Part shown: in pieces, positions 1-11,068 of the stretch
How positions within the stretch are numbered: position 1 is the stretch's first letter
How the letters are laid out: the number at the start of each line of letters is the position of its first letter
Assembly (NCBI GenBank): GCA_002293375.1
Contig: DBDA01000033.1
Location: 81,296 to 145,295 of the forward strand
Direction of reading: 5' to 3'
Length of the DNA: 64,000 nucleotides
Origin: Odoribacter sp. UBA944
GTDB taxonomy: Bacteria; Bacteroidota; Bacteroidia; Bacteroidales; Marinifilaceae
Position numbers and translations under genes: made by a program
Notes under the pieces: model-generated
The model's database searches: none
Told to the model about the DNA's origin: nothing
What the model saw: the letters and a program-made list of their open reading frames with translations, nothing else

Positions 1-5
1 TAAAA

Positions 6-37
6 GGCGGTGCGAATCCCCAAAGACTCACACCGCC
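6..37 (-). terminator. Hairpin downstream of fusA
   Basis: Read on the minus strand, GGCGGTG pairs with CACCGCC across an 18-base loop and is followed by TTTTA, just after the fusA stop codon. It may be a weak intrinsic terminator or a processing hairpin. In many Bacteroidota fusA is followed by rpsJ of the S10 operon, so full termination here is uncertain; the window ends before that can be seen. Confidence 0.45.
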
Positions 38-46
38 GTCTTCAAT

Positions 47-2152
47 TTATGAAATAAGTTCCGCTCTCCCGTTGTTCTTCTCCACCACCTCTTTAGCGAT
101 CTGCTTCGGAACCTCCGCATAGTGGTCAAATTCCATCGTAGAACTGGCACGGCCGGAAGAGAGCGTTCTCAACACGGTCACATATCCGAACTGTTCGGAA
201 AGCGGCACCATTGCATTGATCACCGTCGCACCGATACGGGCTTCTGTTCCCTCCATCTGTCCGCGGCGACGGTTCAGGTCGCCGATGATGTCCCCCATAT
301 ACTCTTCCGGGGTCACCACCTCCAGCTTCATGATCGGCTCCAGCAGCACGGGTTTAGCCTTCTGCGCAGCCTCCTTGTAGCCAATCTTGGCAGCCATTTC
401 AAACGACAGCGAGTCGGAGTCCACCGGGTGGAAAGAGCCGTCGATCAGGGTGATCTTCAAACTTTCCAGCGGATAGCCGGCCAACACACCGTTGCCCATT
501 GCTTCCTTGAAGCCTTTTTCCACAGAGGGGATAAACTCCTTCGGGATGTTCCCGCCCTTGACTTCATTGACGAAGGTCAGGCCCTCTTTGCCCTCTTCGG
601 CAGGCTCCATGCGGAAAATGATGTCGGCAAACTTACCGCGTCCCCCGGACTGTTTCTTGAACACGTGGCGGTGTTCAAACGCCTGGGTGATTGCTTCCTT
701 GTAAGCCACCTGCGGGGCTCCCTGGTTGCACTCTACTTTGAACTCGCGTTTCAGGCGGTCCAGAATAATATCCAGGTGCAACTCGCCCATTCCGCTGATG
801 ACGGTCTGGCCGGAGTCTTCGTCCGTTTTCACGCGGAAAGTCGGGTCTTCTTCCGCCAATTTAGCCAACGCCATGCCCAACTTATCCGTATCCTTCTGCG
901 TCAGCGGCTCTACGGCGATACCGATCACCGGTTCCGGGAAGGTCATGCTTTCCAGCACGATCGGCTTCTCTTCCGAACAGAGGGTATCTCCGGTGCGGAT
1001 ATCTTTGAAACCCACACAGGCACAAATATCCCCGGCTTCCAGCACCTCTTTCGGCTGTTGCTTGTTGGAGTGCATCTGGAACAGGCGGGAAATACGCTCC
1101 TTTTTATCGGTACGCGGATTGTATACGTAAGAACCGGCCTCGATCTTACCGGAGTAGATACGGGTATAGCACAAACGTCCCACGAACGGGTCGGTGGCAA
1201 TCTTAAACGCCAAAGCGGAAAGCGGAGCATCCGGGTCTACCGGGAATTCAATCTCCTCTCCCGTGTTGGGATTGGTGCCGTTGCTGTTCGGAATATCCAA
1301 CGGGTCCGGCAGGTAAGAGATCACTGCATCCAACAGATTCTGAACCCCTTTATTTTTGAAGGAGGAGCCGCACATCACCGGGCAGAAATCCATCGCGATC
1401 ACCGCTTTCCGCACCACCGCTCTCAATTCGTCAGCGGTAATGGAATCCGGATCCTCGAAGAAACGTTCCATCAATGCTTCGTCCTGCACGGCAGCCGCTT
1501 CCACCAACTTCTCCCTCCACTCCTGGGCCTCGGCCATCAAGGCGTCGGGAATCTCCTGCACCGTCGCTTCCATGGCACCATTCTCCCACACGTACGCCTT
1601 CATCTCCACCAGGTCGATAATGCCTTTGAAGTTCTCTTCGGCCCCGATCGGAAGCACCAACGGGATCGGGTTCGCACCCAGTTTCTCTTTGATCTCGCGC
1701 ACCGCCTTGAAAAAGTCTGCACCGGAACGGTCCATCTTGTTCACAAAAGCGATCCGGGGTACGCCGTATTTATTGGCCTGGCGCCATACGGTTTCCGATT
1801 GCGCTTCCACACCTCCCACCGCACAGAACAGCGCAACCGCGCCGTCCAATACGCGCAACGAACGCTCTACCTCTACGGTAAAGTCAACGTGCCCGGGGGT
1901 GTCAATGATATTGATCTTATACTCCTGGTCCCGGTATTTCCAAAAACAGGTGGTCGCAGCAGATGTAATGGTGATTCCCCGTTCCTGCTCCTGAACCATC
2001 CAGTCCATGGTCGCAGTCCCGTCGTGGGTCTCGCCGATCTTGTGCGATACCCCTGTAAAAAACAGGATACGCTCGGTCGTAGTCGTCTTACCGGCGTCGA
2101 TGTGGGCCATGATACCGATATTCCGCGTAAAATGTAAATCTCTCTTTGCCAT
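47..2152 (-). CDS. fusA: Elongation factor G
   Basis: Translation elongation factor G, the cytosolic GTPase that drives ribosomal translocation and, with Frr, ribosome recycling. The 701-residue length is normal. The N terminus carries the G1 P-loop (AHIDAGKT), the switch region with RGITI, the G3 motif DTPGH and the G4 motif NKMD, followed by domains II-V. The ATG start gives the standard MAKRD opening. It is the third gene of the str operon (rpsL, rpsG, fusA), 21 bases after rpsG, presumably served by the promoter upstream of rpsL. The long antisense reading frame over this gene is a composition shadow. The call is very secure. Confidence 0.98.
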   Translation of the reverse strand: MAKRDLHFTRNIGIMAHIDAGKTTTTERILFFTGVSHKIGETHDGTATMDWMVQEQERGITITSAATTCFWKYRDQEYKINIIDTPGHVDFTVEVERSLRVLDGAVALFCAVGGVEAQSETVWRQANKYGVPRIAFVNKMDRSGADFFKAVREIKEKLGANPIPLVLPIGAEENFKGIIDLVEMKAYVWENGAMEATVQEIPDALMAEAQEWREKLVEAAAVQDEALMERFFEDPDSITADELRAVVRKAVIAMDFCPVMCGSSFKNKGVQNLLDAVISYLPDPLDIPNSNGTNPNTGEEIEFPVDPDAPLSALAFKIATDPFVGRLCYTRIYSGKIEAGSYVYNPRTDKKERISRLFQMHSNKQQPKEVLEAGDICACVGFKDIRTGDTLCSEEKPIVLESMTFPEPVIGIAVEPLTQKDTDKLGMALAKLAEEDPTFRVKTDEDSGQTVISGMGELHLDIILDRLKREFKVECNQGAPQVAYKEAITQAFEHRHVFKKQSGGRGKFADIIFRMEPAEEGKEGLTFVNEVKGGNIPKEFIPSVEKGFKEAMGNGVLAGYPLESLKITLIDGSFHPVDSDSLSFEMAAKIGYKEAAQKAKPVLLEPIMKLEVVTPEEYMGDIIGDLNRRRGQMEGTEARIGATVINAMVPLSEQFGYVTVLRTLSSGRASSTMEFDHYAEVPKQIAKEVVEKNNGRAELIS

Positions 2153-2173
2153 ATTATCTCAACCCTTCCTCTA

Positions 2174-2653
2174 TTAAAATCTGAAATGAGCAAAAGCCCG
2201 GTTGGCTTCCGCCATGCGGTGCGTATCTTCTTTCTTCTTGAAAGCCGCACCCTCCTCTTTATAAGCAGCCATAATCTCAGCGGCCAGCTTTTCAGCCATA
2301 TTCCGTCCGCTCCGTTTGCGGGAATACAGGATCATATTTTTGACAGAAATAGCCCGCTTCCGGCCGGGGTTGATCTCCATCGGCACCTGAAACGTGGCAC
2401 CGCCTACACGACGACTTTTTACCTCCACATTGGGAGTGATGTTGTCCAATGCCTGTTTCCAGATTTCCAAGGAGTTCTTTCCCTCTTTCTGGGCCATTTT
2501 TTCCTCTACAATATCCAACGCATCGTAAAAAATAGTGAACGCAATGGTCTTTTTTCCATCCACCATCAAGTCGTTCACAAACCGTGTTACCAATACATCA
2601 TTGAATTTGGGATCCGGTAACAGGATTCTCTTTTTTGGTTTTGATTTTCTCAT
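2174..2653 (-). CDS. rpsG: 30S ribosomal protein S7
   Basis: Primary 16S rRNA-binding protein that nucleates assembly of the small-subunit head. The 159-residue product begins MRKSKPKKR and carries the conserved segments around [19 protein letters not shown] and [11 protein letters not shown], ending in the typical RAFAHFRF tail. It sits between rpsL (109 bases upstream) and fusA (21 bases downstream) in the standard str order. The rpsL-rpsG spacer holds no other recognisable gene. Confidence 0.98.
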   Translation of the reverse strand: MRKSKPKKRILLPDPKFNDVLVTRFVNDLMVDGKKTIAFTIFYDALDIVEEKMAQKEGKNSLEIWKQALDNITPNVEVKSRRVGGATFQVPMEINPGRKRAISVKNMILYSRKRSGRNMAEKLAAEIMAAYKEEGAAFKKKEDTHRMAEANRAFAHFRF

Positions 2654-2762
2654 CTCTTTTTGTTTACAAATCTGTTCGATCAGCTGCCCTTTGGGTCTTC
2701 AGCGGTTTTGCAACCATTTACTCAACATTCGGGGAACGCTTCATAAACACAATTCCGGTTAA

Positions 2763-3167
2763 TTACTTTTTCCCCTTTGCAGCCGGGGCAGCGCCGGGTT
2801 TCGGCCTCTTTGTACCATACTTGGAACGGCCCTGTTTCCGATCCGCCACACCGGCGGCATCCAAGGTTCCGCGCACCAAATGGTAACGCACGCCGGGCAG
2901 GTCTTTCACACGGCCTCCGCGGATCATCACAATGGAGTGCTCCTGCAGGTTGTGTCCTTCGCCCGGAATGTAGGCATTCACCTCTTTCCCGTTTGTCAAC
3001 CGTACCCTGGCCACCTTTCTCATGGCCGAATTCGGTTTCTTCGGAGTTGTCGTGTAAACACGTACACAAACCCCCCGTTTTTGCGGACAGGAATCCAAAG
3101 CCGGAGCTTTGCTCTTATCTGCAATTTTCGTTCTTCCTTTTCTTACTAACTGTTGAATCGTAGGCAT
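2763..3167 (-). CDS. rpsL: 30S ribosomal protein S12
   Basis: Decoding-centre protein S12, 134 residues, first gene of the str operon. The start was set at [12 protein letters not shown], the family's invariant N terminus; the open frame continues 26 codons upstream, but that stretch overlaps the promoter. The decoding loop ([13 protein letters not shown]) and the [10 protein letters not shown] segment are present. The lysine in TPKKPNS is the wild-type, streptomycin-sensitive state by family knowledge. The tail is basic ([15 protein letters not shown]). Confidence 0.98.
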   Translation of the reverse strand: MPTIQQLVRKGRTKIADKSKAPALDSCPQKRGVCVRVYTTTPKKPNSAMRKVARVRLTNGKEVNAYIPGEGHNLQEHSIVMIRGGRVKDLPGVRYHLVRGTLDAAGVADRKQGRSKYGTKRPKPGAAPAAKGKK

Positions 3168-3210
3168 TACAATAGTTTTTAATCTGTACACATGTATCCA
3201 AAATGGAGCG

Positions 3211-3242
3211 CAAATATAGAAACCTTTTTTATAACTGCCAAA
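3211..3242 (-). promoter_or_regulatory. str operon promoter (Bacteroidota type)
   Basis: On the minus strand there is a TTTG -33 box (3239-3242), a 20-base spacer, and a TATATTTG -7 box (3211-3218). This matches the Bacteroidota primary sigma consensus TTTG/TAnnTTTG exactly. Transcription would start about 35-40 bases before the rpsL ATG. Confidence 0.8.
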
Positions 3243-3402
3243 CAATTATTTCTTTTTTCACAAAAACCCCAAAGATTGTCAAGCGGTTGCGCCGCAAAGC
3301 TCTGCACCGCCATTGTAAAATTTGCGGTGTGTTTCCCGGAGAGGTCAAGGGAGCGGAGGCATATCGGGTAGTGTTATTCTGTCTGCATTCTCTATGGCGC
3401 CT

Positions 3403-3457
3403 TCGGAACACGCACGGAACACGCACGGAACACGCTCGGAATACGTACGGAACACCG
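3403..3457. repeat. Five 11-base tandem repeats (locus A)
   Basis: Five consecutive 11-base units of the form (a/t)CGGAACACGC: the second and third are identical, the fourth is TCGGAATACGT and the fifth ACGGAACACCG. The array lies in the 560-base region between the divergent rpsL and sigma-54 activator genes. A closely related five-unit array occurs at 55597-55651. No gene is recognisable here. Confidence 0.85.
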
Positions 3458-3562
3458 GTTGTAAGTCAACTATAAACCAGTTGTAGAGTATATTTGTGAG
3501 ATATATCGACCAATAAGCCCCATATTTCCTAATGTTGTTTCATACTTCGGCTTCATGGTAGT

Positions 3563-3594
3563 ACCAAAATTATTGCGATTTTGGTCACACCAAA
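3563..3594. promoter_or_regulatory. Overlapping inverted repeats ACCAAA/TTTGGT
   Basis: ACCAAAAT (3563-3570) and ATTTTGGT (3578-3585) form a perfect 8-base inverted repeat with a 7-base spacer. The right arm forms a second inverted repeat with ACCAAA at 3589-3594 across a 3-base loop. The three half-sites lie about 135 bases before the sigma-54 activator ATG. They could be an operator or mutually exclusive hairpins. The rest of 3243-3729, apart from the tandem repeat, shows only a TATTTTTG -7-like box (3709-3716) just before the start. Confidence 0.45.
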
Positions 3595-3729
3595 GGTAGT
3601 GTTTTTTTTGATACTGTCACTGTTCCGGTATCAGTTTGTCCTGATCATGACGACAGTTTCCGGAAACAATTCGGGCGGCAGACTGCTATTTTGTCAGGAA
3701 AAACGGTTATTTTTGCGTTTTCAGGTGTT

Positions 3730-4950
3730 ATGGACGAATTACAAACAATCAAGCAACGGTTCGAGATCATCGGAAACAACGAACTGCTGAACAGGGCGTT
3801 GGATGTGGCGCGGCAGGTGGCACCGACCGATCTTTCTGTACTGATAACCGGAGAGAGCGGTGTGGGCAAGGAGTTCTTTCCGCGGGTAATCCATGCATAC
3901 AGCACCCGGAAACACGCTCCGTATATTGCCGTAAACTGCGGAGCTATTCCGGAGGGGACCATTGATTCCGAACTGTTCGGGCACGAAAAAGGGGCATTTA
4001 CCGGGGCGCTCTCCGACCGGAAAGGATACTTTGAGGTAACGGACGGAGGAACCATTTTCCTGGACGAAGTGGGTGAACTGCCGCTGGCGACCCAATCCCG
4101 ATTGCTGCGCATCCTGGAATCGGGAGAATTCATCCGGGTCGGATCATCCAAAGTGCAAAAAACCAATGTACGGGTGATTGCCGCCACCAATCTGGATATC
4201 CCGCTGGCGGTCAAAAACGGGAAATTCCGGGAAGATCTCTACTACCGCCTCAACTCCATTCCCATCATCGTACCTCCCCTGCGCAACCGCCGGGAAGACA
4301 TTCCGTTGCTGTTCCGAAAATTTGCCGCCGATTGTGCGGAAAAATACCGGATGCCAGCCATCAGGCTGACCCCCGATGCGGTCGCAATCTTAGAGATGTA
4401 CCGCTGGCCGGGAAACATCCGGCAATTGAAAAACATTGCGGAACAGATCTCCGTCATCGAGCAGGAGAGATCGGTGGACGGCGCCACGCTGAAAAAATAC
4501 ATCCCGGCCGAGAGCCAATTACCGGCGCTGGCCGGAAGCAACGATCCGTCCGAACACACCTACGCTTCGGAGCGGGAGATCCTGTACAAGATCCTGTTCG
4601 ACATGAAAAAGGATATGAACGATCTGAAACAGTTGGTGTACGACATCGCGGAAAAAGAGCAGCAAGCGGAGGCGGTCCCCACTTCGATCGTCCTGCGGAA
4701 ACAATTTGAAGAACCGGCCGGAGAGTTTCTCGCCAAAAGGCCCGTGCATGCATTTACACACGCCCGGGAACAGATCGAAGATACAGAACCGTTGGTGGAA
4801 GAGTCGTTGGCGATCGGGGAAAAAGAGCGGGAACTGATTATCCGGGCGCTGGAAAAAAACCACGGGAAACGCAAATTAGCCGCCCGGGACCTGGGTATCT
4901 CCGAGCGCACCCTCTATCGCAAATTGAAAGAGTACCGGATCGAAGGATAA
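3730..4950 (+). CDS. Sigma-54-dependent activator, Fis family, no receiver domain
   Basis: Enhancer-binding AAA+ ATPase that remodels sigma-54 RNA polymerase. The 406-residue protein has Walker A GESGVGKE (41-48), the sigma-54 contact loop GAFTGA (88-93), Walker B TIFLDE (108-113), the RxxF-type arginine-finger region, and a C-terminal Fis-type helix-turn-helix (about 365-405: KLAARDLGISERTLYRKL). It starts almost directly with the AAA+ domain, so no receiver or GAF sensor is present and its control must come from elsewhere. The ATG at 3730 was preferred to a TTG 13 codons upstream. It is followed at 40 bases by the LptE-like gene, an arrangement I recall from other Bacteroidota. Confidence 0.92.
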   Translation: MDELQTIKQRFEIIGNNELLNRALDVARQVAPTDLSVLITGESGVGKEFFPRVIHAYSTRKHAPYIAVNCGAIPEGTIDSELFGHEKGAFTGALSDRKGYFEVTDGGTIFLDEVGELPLATQSRLLRILESGEFIRVGSSKVQKTNVRVIAATNLDIPLAVKNGKFREDLYYRLNSIPIIVPPLRNRREDIPLLFRKFAADCAEKYRMPAIRLTPDAVAILEMYRWPGNIRQLKNIAEQISVIEQERSVDGATLKKYIPAESQLPALAGSNDPSEHTYASEREILYKILFDMKKDMNDLKQLVYDIAEKEQQAEAVPTSIVLRKQFEEPAGEFLAKRPVHAFTHAREQIEDTEPLVEESLAIGEKERELIIRALEKNHGKRKLAARDLGISERTLYRKLKEYRIEG

Positions 4951-4956
4951 AATAAC

Positions 4957-4964
4957 TACATTTG
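4957..4964 (+). promoter_or_regulatory. Candidate -7 box before the LptE-like gene
   Basis: TACATTTG fits TAnnTTTG and lies 27 bases before the ATG, but no TTTG is found at the expected -33 distance. It may give the lptE-secG genes some independence from the upstream activator gene. Confidence 0.35.
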
Positions 4965-4990
4965 CAGGAACAAAGCACTACCGGAAAAAG

Positions 4991-5515
4991 ATGAAAAGAT
5001 ACTATTATTATATAGGTTGCCTGTTGTTGGTCATTCTGATTTTTGGGGGATGTAAATTAGCGAGTATCAAATACTCCATGACCGGAGCATCGATTTCGCC
5101 CGAAGTAAAAACTTTTTCGGTAGACTATTTTTCCAACAAGGCCCTGTTGGTTTATCCGCCGTTGAGCGACAAATTTACACAAAAATTGAAAGATTACCTC
5201 ACCTCCAATACCAGCCTGGAGGAGGTGACCGACAACAACGGGGACATCCGGTTTGAAGGACAAATTGTCGGATACAGCCAAAAACCGGTGGATATCCAGC
5301 GGGACGAAGTGGCCGCCAACAACCGGTTGACCATTGAGATCCGGGTAAAATACACCAACACGAAGGATGATAAATACGATTTCGACAGCCGTTTTTCCCA
5401 TTTTAAAGATTACAGCATCGAAGCGGATTTTACCTCGGAAGAGGGGAACTATGTCAACGAGATTATTGAAAAGATCATTGAAGATATTTACAACAAGGCA
5501 TTGGTTAACTGGTAA
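4991..5515 (+). CDS. lptE: LptE-like LPS-assembly lipoprotein
   Basis: Putative outer-membrane lipoprotein partner of LptD in lipopolysaccharide assembly. The 174 residues begin with a lipoprotein signal (hydrophobic stretch, lipobox FGGC), then YSMTGASI, the opening usual for Bacteroidota LptE-type proteins, and a small alpha/beta domain with the recurring LT-IEIRVKYTN-type strand. It lies 40 bases after the sigma-54 activator and 17 bases before the TPR gene. Assignment rests on the lipobox, size and gene neighbourhood more than on strong motifs. Confidence 0.75.
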   Translation: MKRYYYYIGCLLLVILIFGGCKLASIKYSMTGASISPEVKTFSVDYFSNKALLVYPPLSDKFTQKLKDYLTSNTSLEEVTDNNGDIRFEGQIVGYSQKPVDIQRDEVAANNRLTIEIRVKYTNTKDDKYDFDSRFSHFKDYSIEADFTSEEGNYVNEIIEKIIEDIYNKALVNW

Positions 5516-5532
5516 TTGGATAATGTGACCGG

Positions 5533-6633
5533 ATGAAGCCCGAAAGATTGATAGAACTGATCTGTCGTCCGCAAGCGATGAGCAACGACGACCTGAAAGA
5601 GTTGGCGACGCTGATCCAGCGTTACCCGTACTTTCAGGCGGCCCGGGTTTTGTACCTCCGGTCGTTGCACATTTTTGCGAATGCCCGGTTCCGGGGCGAA
5701 CTCAAAAAAAATACCGTACACATTGCCGACCACAAACAGTTGTACAAATATTTGAATGACCAGTTGGAGTTTGATTACCTGGCCCCGGCCGGCCAGCCGC
5801 CGAAAGATGCATCGCTGACGGATATTGTGACCGACCGGATCCGGGAGATAAACGGGTACCTGCCGGTCAATACCTTTGGGGTGCCTGCCAACAAGAGCCA
5901 TTCCGAAAAGGAGGGGAGCGAAGAGGAGGAGATGATCCGCCTGGATATCCGGAAACAGCCGCCTCCGCCAGGCCCGCAACGGGAGCCGGAGCTTCCTGTC
6001 GTGTCCAATCCGATCCTGATGGACGGCATGCCGGGCGTTATCAGTGATTATGAAGAGGAGGTTGTAGAGAAGCCTGTTCCTCCTTTCCGGTTTCAAGAGT
6101 TCCGGCACACACCCGCACCGGATACGGTTTTGCCGGATAAAACAGCAGAGGCCCCGGAAGAGCCGGCCCTTCCCTCTTTTTCCGGGCCAATCGAGTTGAT
6201 TGAAGAGGAAGAGACACCACCCGGGGAGTCCCAAAAGGAAGCCCCAGAGGAACTATTCCCCGAGATAGAAAGTGTGTACCGTTTGGAGGCGATTGAGGAG
6301 GATATCGTGTCGCTCGGAAAATTGGCCGGAGAGCTAAAGAAAACGAAAGGAGGGAAAAAGCAGTCGGAACTGATCGACCGCTTTATTGTAGAAGAGCCAA
6401 CTCTGCCAAAAGGTCGGTTAGAAAACACGGAGGAAGGCGACCTGTATGAGGAGAGCATCCGGGAGCAAGAGGACCTTTTTTCCGAAACGCTGGCTAAAAT
6501 ATATGTCCGGCAGGGGTTGTACGAAAAGGCTACCGCCACGTATATAAAATTAAGTTTGAAATATCCGGAAAAAAGTGTTTACTTTGCAAACCGTATTGAA
6601 AAAATTAAAGCTAAAACCAATAATAACGAATAA
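5533..6633 (+). CDS. TPR-containing protein, low-complexity middle
   Basis: 366 residues. The N-terminal about 110 residues (starting MKPERLIELICRPQAM) form a compact helical region. Residues about 120-300 are rich in Pro and Glu and look disordered. The C terminus (LAKIYVRQGLYEKATATYIKLSLKYPEKS) is a tetratricopeptide-like hairpin pair. There is no signal peptide, so it is probably cytoplasmic or membrane-associated through partners. Position between lptE and secG, 2 bases from secG, suggests a co-transcribed envelope-biogenesis role; the specific function is unknown. Confidence 0.7.
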   Translation: MKPERLIELICRPQAMSNDDLKELATLIQRYPYFQAARVLYLRSLHIFANARFRGELKKNTVHIADHKQLYKYLNDQLEFDYLAPAGQPPKDASLTDIVTDRIREINGYLPVNTFGVPANKSHSEKEGSEEEEMIRLDIRKQPPPPGPQREPELPVVSNPILMDGMPGVISDYEEEVVEKPVPPFRFQEFRHTPAPDTVLPDKTAEAPEEPALPSFSGPIELIEEEETPPGESQKEAPEELFPEIESVYRLEAIEEDIVSLGKLAGELKKTKGGKKQSELIDRFIVEEPTLPKGRLENTEEGDLYEESIREQEDLFSETLAKIYVRQGLYEKATATYIKLSLKYPEKSVYFANRIEKIKAKTNNNE

Positions 6634-6635
6634 CT

Positions 6636-7031
6636 ATGTATATCGCCATTACTGTTTTAATTGTGATCGTATCCTTTCTGCTGATCCTGATTGTATTGGT
6701 ACAGAACTCCAAAGGCGGCGGATTGGCCTCCTCTTTCGCTTCATCCAATCAGATCATGGGCGTCAAAAAAACAACTGATTTTCTCGAAAAGGCAACTTGG
6801 ACATTGGCCGGTGGATTGTTGGTGTTGTGTATATTTACCGCCTTTGTGATCCCGCGCGGCGCAGCAAGCAGCAACGGGTCTGCCATTCAGGAACAGGTAT
6901 TGAACGCCCCTTCCAATCAGGTAATCCCCACATTCCCGGGACCGGGAACCGGAACCCCGGCAACAGGCGGAGAAGGGGCGACACAGGAAGCCCTGCCGAT
7001 AACTCCGGTAATCACTCCGGAATCGGAATAA
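6636..7031 (+). CDS. secG: Preprotein translocase subunit SecG
   Basis: Small accessory subunit of the SecYEG channel. It has two predicted membrane spans (about residues 2-24 and 50-72) flanking the conserved cytoplasmic loop VQNSKGGGLASSFASSNQIMG. The 131-residue length includes a Gly/Pro/Thr-rich C-terminal tail often seen in Bacteroidota. It starts 2 bases after the TPR gene and is the last gene before the groES regulatory region. Confidence 0.93.
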   Translation: MYIAITVLIVIVSFLLILIVLVQNSKGGGLASSFASSNQIMGVKKTTDFLEKATWTLAGGLLVLCIFTAFVIPRGAASSNGSAIQEQVLNAPSNQVIPTFPGPGTGTPATGGEGATQEALPITPVITPESE

Positions 7032-7056
7032 GGAGAATCGGAAAAATCGTAAAAGA

Positions 7057-7086
7057 TGTCAGTATGTCAGTCGTACTGACATTTTT
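7057..7086 (+). promoter_or_regulatory. TGTCAG inverted/direct repeat upstream of groES
   Basis: TGTCAGTA (7057-7064) and TACTGACA (7074-7081) form a perfect 8-base inverted repeat; a second direct TGTCAG (7065-7070) lies inside it and a T-rich run follows. It may be the secG-operon terminator, a heat-shock operator for groES-groEL, or both. No CIRCE element (TTAGCACTC type) is visible. A TTTGGCAC string at 7102 resembles the -24 half of a sigma-54 promoter, but the -12 GC is missing. Confidence 0.5.
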
Positions 7087-7217
7087 ATTTGTCCGGACGG
7101 GTTTGGCACACAATGTGTAAAGCCTCCCTCTGAAACATTTGAATAATGGGTCGCGTTGTAGCAATGCAAGGCGCAAAAAACCAAAATTACATAATCAAAC
7201 CAATAAATTTTTAAGTT

Positions 7218-7487
7218 ATGGCATTAAAAACCGTTCTTAACAAGATCATTGTGGAGCCTGTAGAGGCTGAAACCAAAACCGCCAGCGGGATCATCATTCC
7301 GGATTCCGCCAAGGAAAAACCCCAGAAAGGGATCGTTATTGCTACCGGGAAAGGAAAAAGCGACGAACCGATGGAGATCAAAGCAGGCGATTCCGTTCTG
7401 TTCGGAAAATATTCCGGCACCGAGGTACACATCGATGACAAGAAATATTTGGTGATGAACCAATCCGATATTTTAGTGGTTTTATAA
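7218..7487 (+). CDS. groS: Co-chaperonin GroES
   Basis: 10 kDa heptameric lid of the GroEL chamber. The 89-residue product has the mobile-loop region [19 protein letters not shown] and the closing segment [16 protein letters not shown]. It is followed 53 bases later by groEL, and the pair probably shares the regulatory region upstream. Confidence 0.98.
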   Translation: MALKTVLNKIIVEPVEAETKTASGIIIPDSAKEKPQKGIVIATGKGKSDEPMEIKAGDSVLFGKYSGTEVHIDDKKYLVMNQSDILVVL

Positions 7488-7525
7488 TTGTGTTTTATTG
7501 TCTTTATAAGGAAAATCAATCGTAA

Positions 7526-9169
<1,644 letters not shown>

Positions 9170-9203
9170 TTCTTCGGAACCGACCTTAATAAATGATTCT
9201 ATG

Positions 9204-9229
9204 AAAAAGCCTCCATCTGGAGGCTTTTT
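9204..9229 (+). terminator. groESL intrinsic terminator
   Basis: AAAAAGCCTCC and GGAGGCTTTTT pair across a 4-base loop, giving a GC-rich stem with a U-tract, 35 bases after the groEL stop codon. Confidence 0.9.
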
Positions 9230-9331
9230 CTGTTTTCACCCCTGTTTTTACTCCCGAATATTTTCGATTGTCTGATCCGTTTTATATTTTTACGTGCGCC
9301 AATTTTAAAACGAGTTAACATACGTACATAA

Positions 9332-11026
9332 ATGGATTACAATTTTTTTGATTTTTTACAACTCATTGGTTCTCTGGGAGTCTTCCTGTATGGGATGAAG
9401 TTGATGAGCGAAGCGCTCCAGAAAGTGGCCGGTGCCAAAATGAGGAATATTCTTGCCGCCATGACCTCCAACCGGGTGAAAGGGGTGATGACCGGTATGT
9501 TGATCACGGCAATTATTCAGAGCTCTTCTGCTACAACCGTGATGGTGGTTAGTTTTGTAAACGCCGGCCTGCTGAACCTGGTTGAGTCCATCGGCGTGAT
9601 CATGGGTTCCAACATCGGGACCACCATGACGGCCTGGCTCATTTCCATTCTTGGTTTTAAGGTAAGCATGGCGGAAGTGTCACTCCCGCTGATCGGGCTC
9701 TCGCTTCCGCTGTTGTTTTCCGGTAAACGCTCCCGCAAAAGCTGGGGAGAGTTGCTTGTCGGGTTCGGATTGCTCTTTATCGGCCTGGAGTTCCTGAAAA
9801 ATTCCATGCCCAATCTGGACCAAAACCCGGAGATCTTTACCTTCCTGAAAAACTACACGGACATGGGGTACGGTTCCTACATTCTGTTTATGTTGATCGG
9901 AACCTTACTGACCATTTTGATCCAATCCTCTTCCGCCACCATGGCCCTGACGCTGGTGATGTGCGCCAACGGCTGGATCTCTTTTGAAATTGCCGCATCC
10001 ATGGTGCTGGGAGAAAACATCGGAACCACCATCACCGCCAATTTGGCTGCCATGGTCGCCAATACCACGGCCAAAAGAGCGGCTTTCGCCCATTTTTTCT
10101 TTAATTTTTTCGGGGTTTTTTGGGTGTTGTCCCTCTTTCCGTTCGTGCTGCAGTCCATCGGACAGTTGAGTATTTTTCTGGGGATCGGGGACCCGGCGAC
10201 AACTATCGGAGCGGTTCCGATGGCGCTCTCCCTGTTCCATACAATATTTAACGTAACCAATGTCTGTATCTTGATCTGGTTCACCAAACCCTTGGCACGA
10301 TTGGTTACAAAAATTATTCCGGAAAAAAAGAACCAGGACGAAGCTTTTAAGCTGAAACACATCAAGATCGGCCTGCTCTCCACACCGGACGCTTCGCTGT
10401 TCCAGGCGCAACAGGAGATCGCCCTCTACGGTCGCAATACCCGCGACATGTTCCACAAGGTAACGGAAGCCTTTGAAATGCCGGGAAAGGATTTTGAAAA
10501 AGCCTTGGACAAATTGTTCGTGCTGGAAGACGAGTGCGACAAGGTGGAGGTGGAGATCGCCGACTACCTGACAAAAGTGTCCGAATCCAAGCTCTCTACG
10601 GAGAATTCGCAACGGATCCGCTCGATGTTCAAAATCGTCACGGAGATCGAAAGCATTGCCGACTCCTCCCTGAATGTGGCCAAAGCCATCTCCCGGAGGA
10701 ACAACCAGCAGGAGGTGTTCCCGGAGGAGTTGAAGAACAAGATGGAAAAGATGTTCAAATTGGTGGACGAAGCGCTGTCGGTGATGTGCGACAACTTAAC
10801 CAAGGAGTACCGGGAGGTGAATGCCAAAAAGGCATATGAGCTGGAACGGGCCATCAACGATTACCGCACCATCCTGCGTCAGGAGCACCTGATCGCCATT
10901 GAGGAGAAACGGTACAATTATCCCATTGGTATCATCTATACCGACATGTTTTCGGAGTGTGAAAAGATCGGCGATTATTCCATCAACGTCACCGAATCCA
11001 TCAAAGAGGTCGGAACGGACGATTGA
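9332..11026 (+). CDS. Na/Pi cotransporter family protein with PhoU-like C-terminal domain
   Basis: Sodium-dependent phosphate transporter of the NptA/YjbB type in the inner membrane. The 564-residue protein has two inverted repeats, each with the signature QSSSAT (about 65-70 and 194-199) followed by a G(S/E)NIGTT motif. The membrane part (about 1-330) is followed by a helical PhoU-like domain (about 350-560). It is a single gene with its own spacer on the 5' side; 42 bases separate it from glyS. Whether it imports or exports phosphate is not decided by sequence. Confidence 0.92.
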   Translation: MDYNFFDFLQLIGSLGVFLYGMKLMSEALQKVAGAKMRNILAAMTSNRVKGVMTGMLITAIIQSSSATTVMVVSFVNAGLLNLVESIGVIMGSNIGTTMTAWLISILGFKVSMAEVSLPLIGLSLPLLFSGKRSRKSWGELLVGFGLLFIGLEFLKNSMPNLDQNPEIFTFLKNYTDMGYGSYILFMLIGTLLTILIQSSSATMALTLVMCANGWISFEIAASMVLGENIGTTITANLAAMVANTTAKRAAFAHFFFNFFGVFWVLSLFPFVLQSIGQLSIFLGIGDPATTIGAVPMALSLFHTIFNVTNVCILIWFTKPLARLVTKIIPEKKNQDEAFKLKHIKIGLLSTPDASLFQAQQEIALYGRNTRDMFHKVTEAFEMPGKDFEKALDKLFVLEDECDKVEVEIADYLTKVSESKLSTENSQRIRSMFKIVTEIESIADSSLNVAKAISRRNNQQEVFPEELKNKMEKMFKLVDEALSVMCDNLTKEYREVNAKKAYELERAINDYRTILRQEHLIAIEEKRYNYPIGIIYTDMFSECEKIGDYSINVTESIKEVGTDD

Positions 11027-11068
11027 GTTCGTGTTCCGTCATTTATTTACCCTTGACAACAAACCACC

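Noticed and set aside
122..2137. 671-residue open frame antisense to fusA
   Set aside because: The minus strand encodes a complete EF-G in frame; the antisense product has no recognisable domain and is a codon-bias shadow. The same applies to long antisense frames over groEL, glyS, ileS and topA.
7102..7117. Possible sigma-54 promoter (TTTGGCAC...) before groES
   Set aside because: The -24 half fits but the -12 GC is not at the required spacing.
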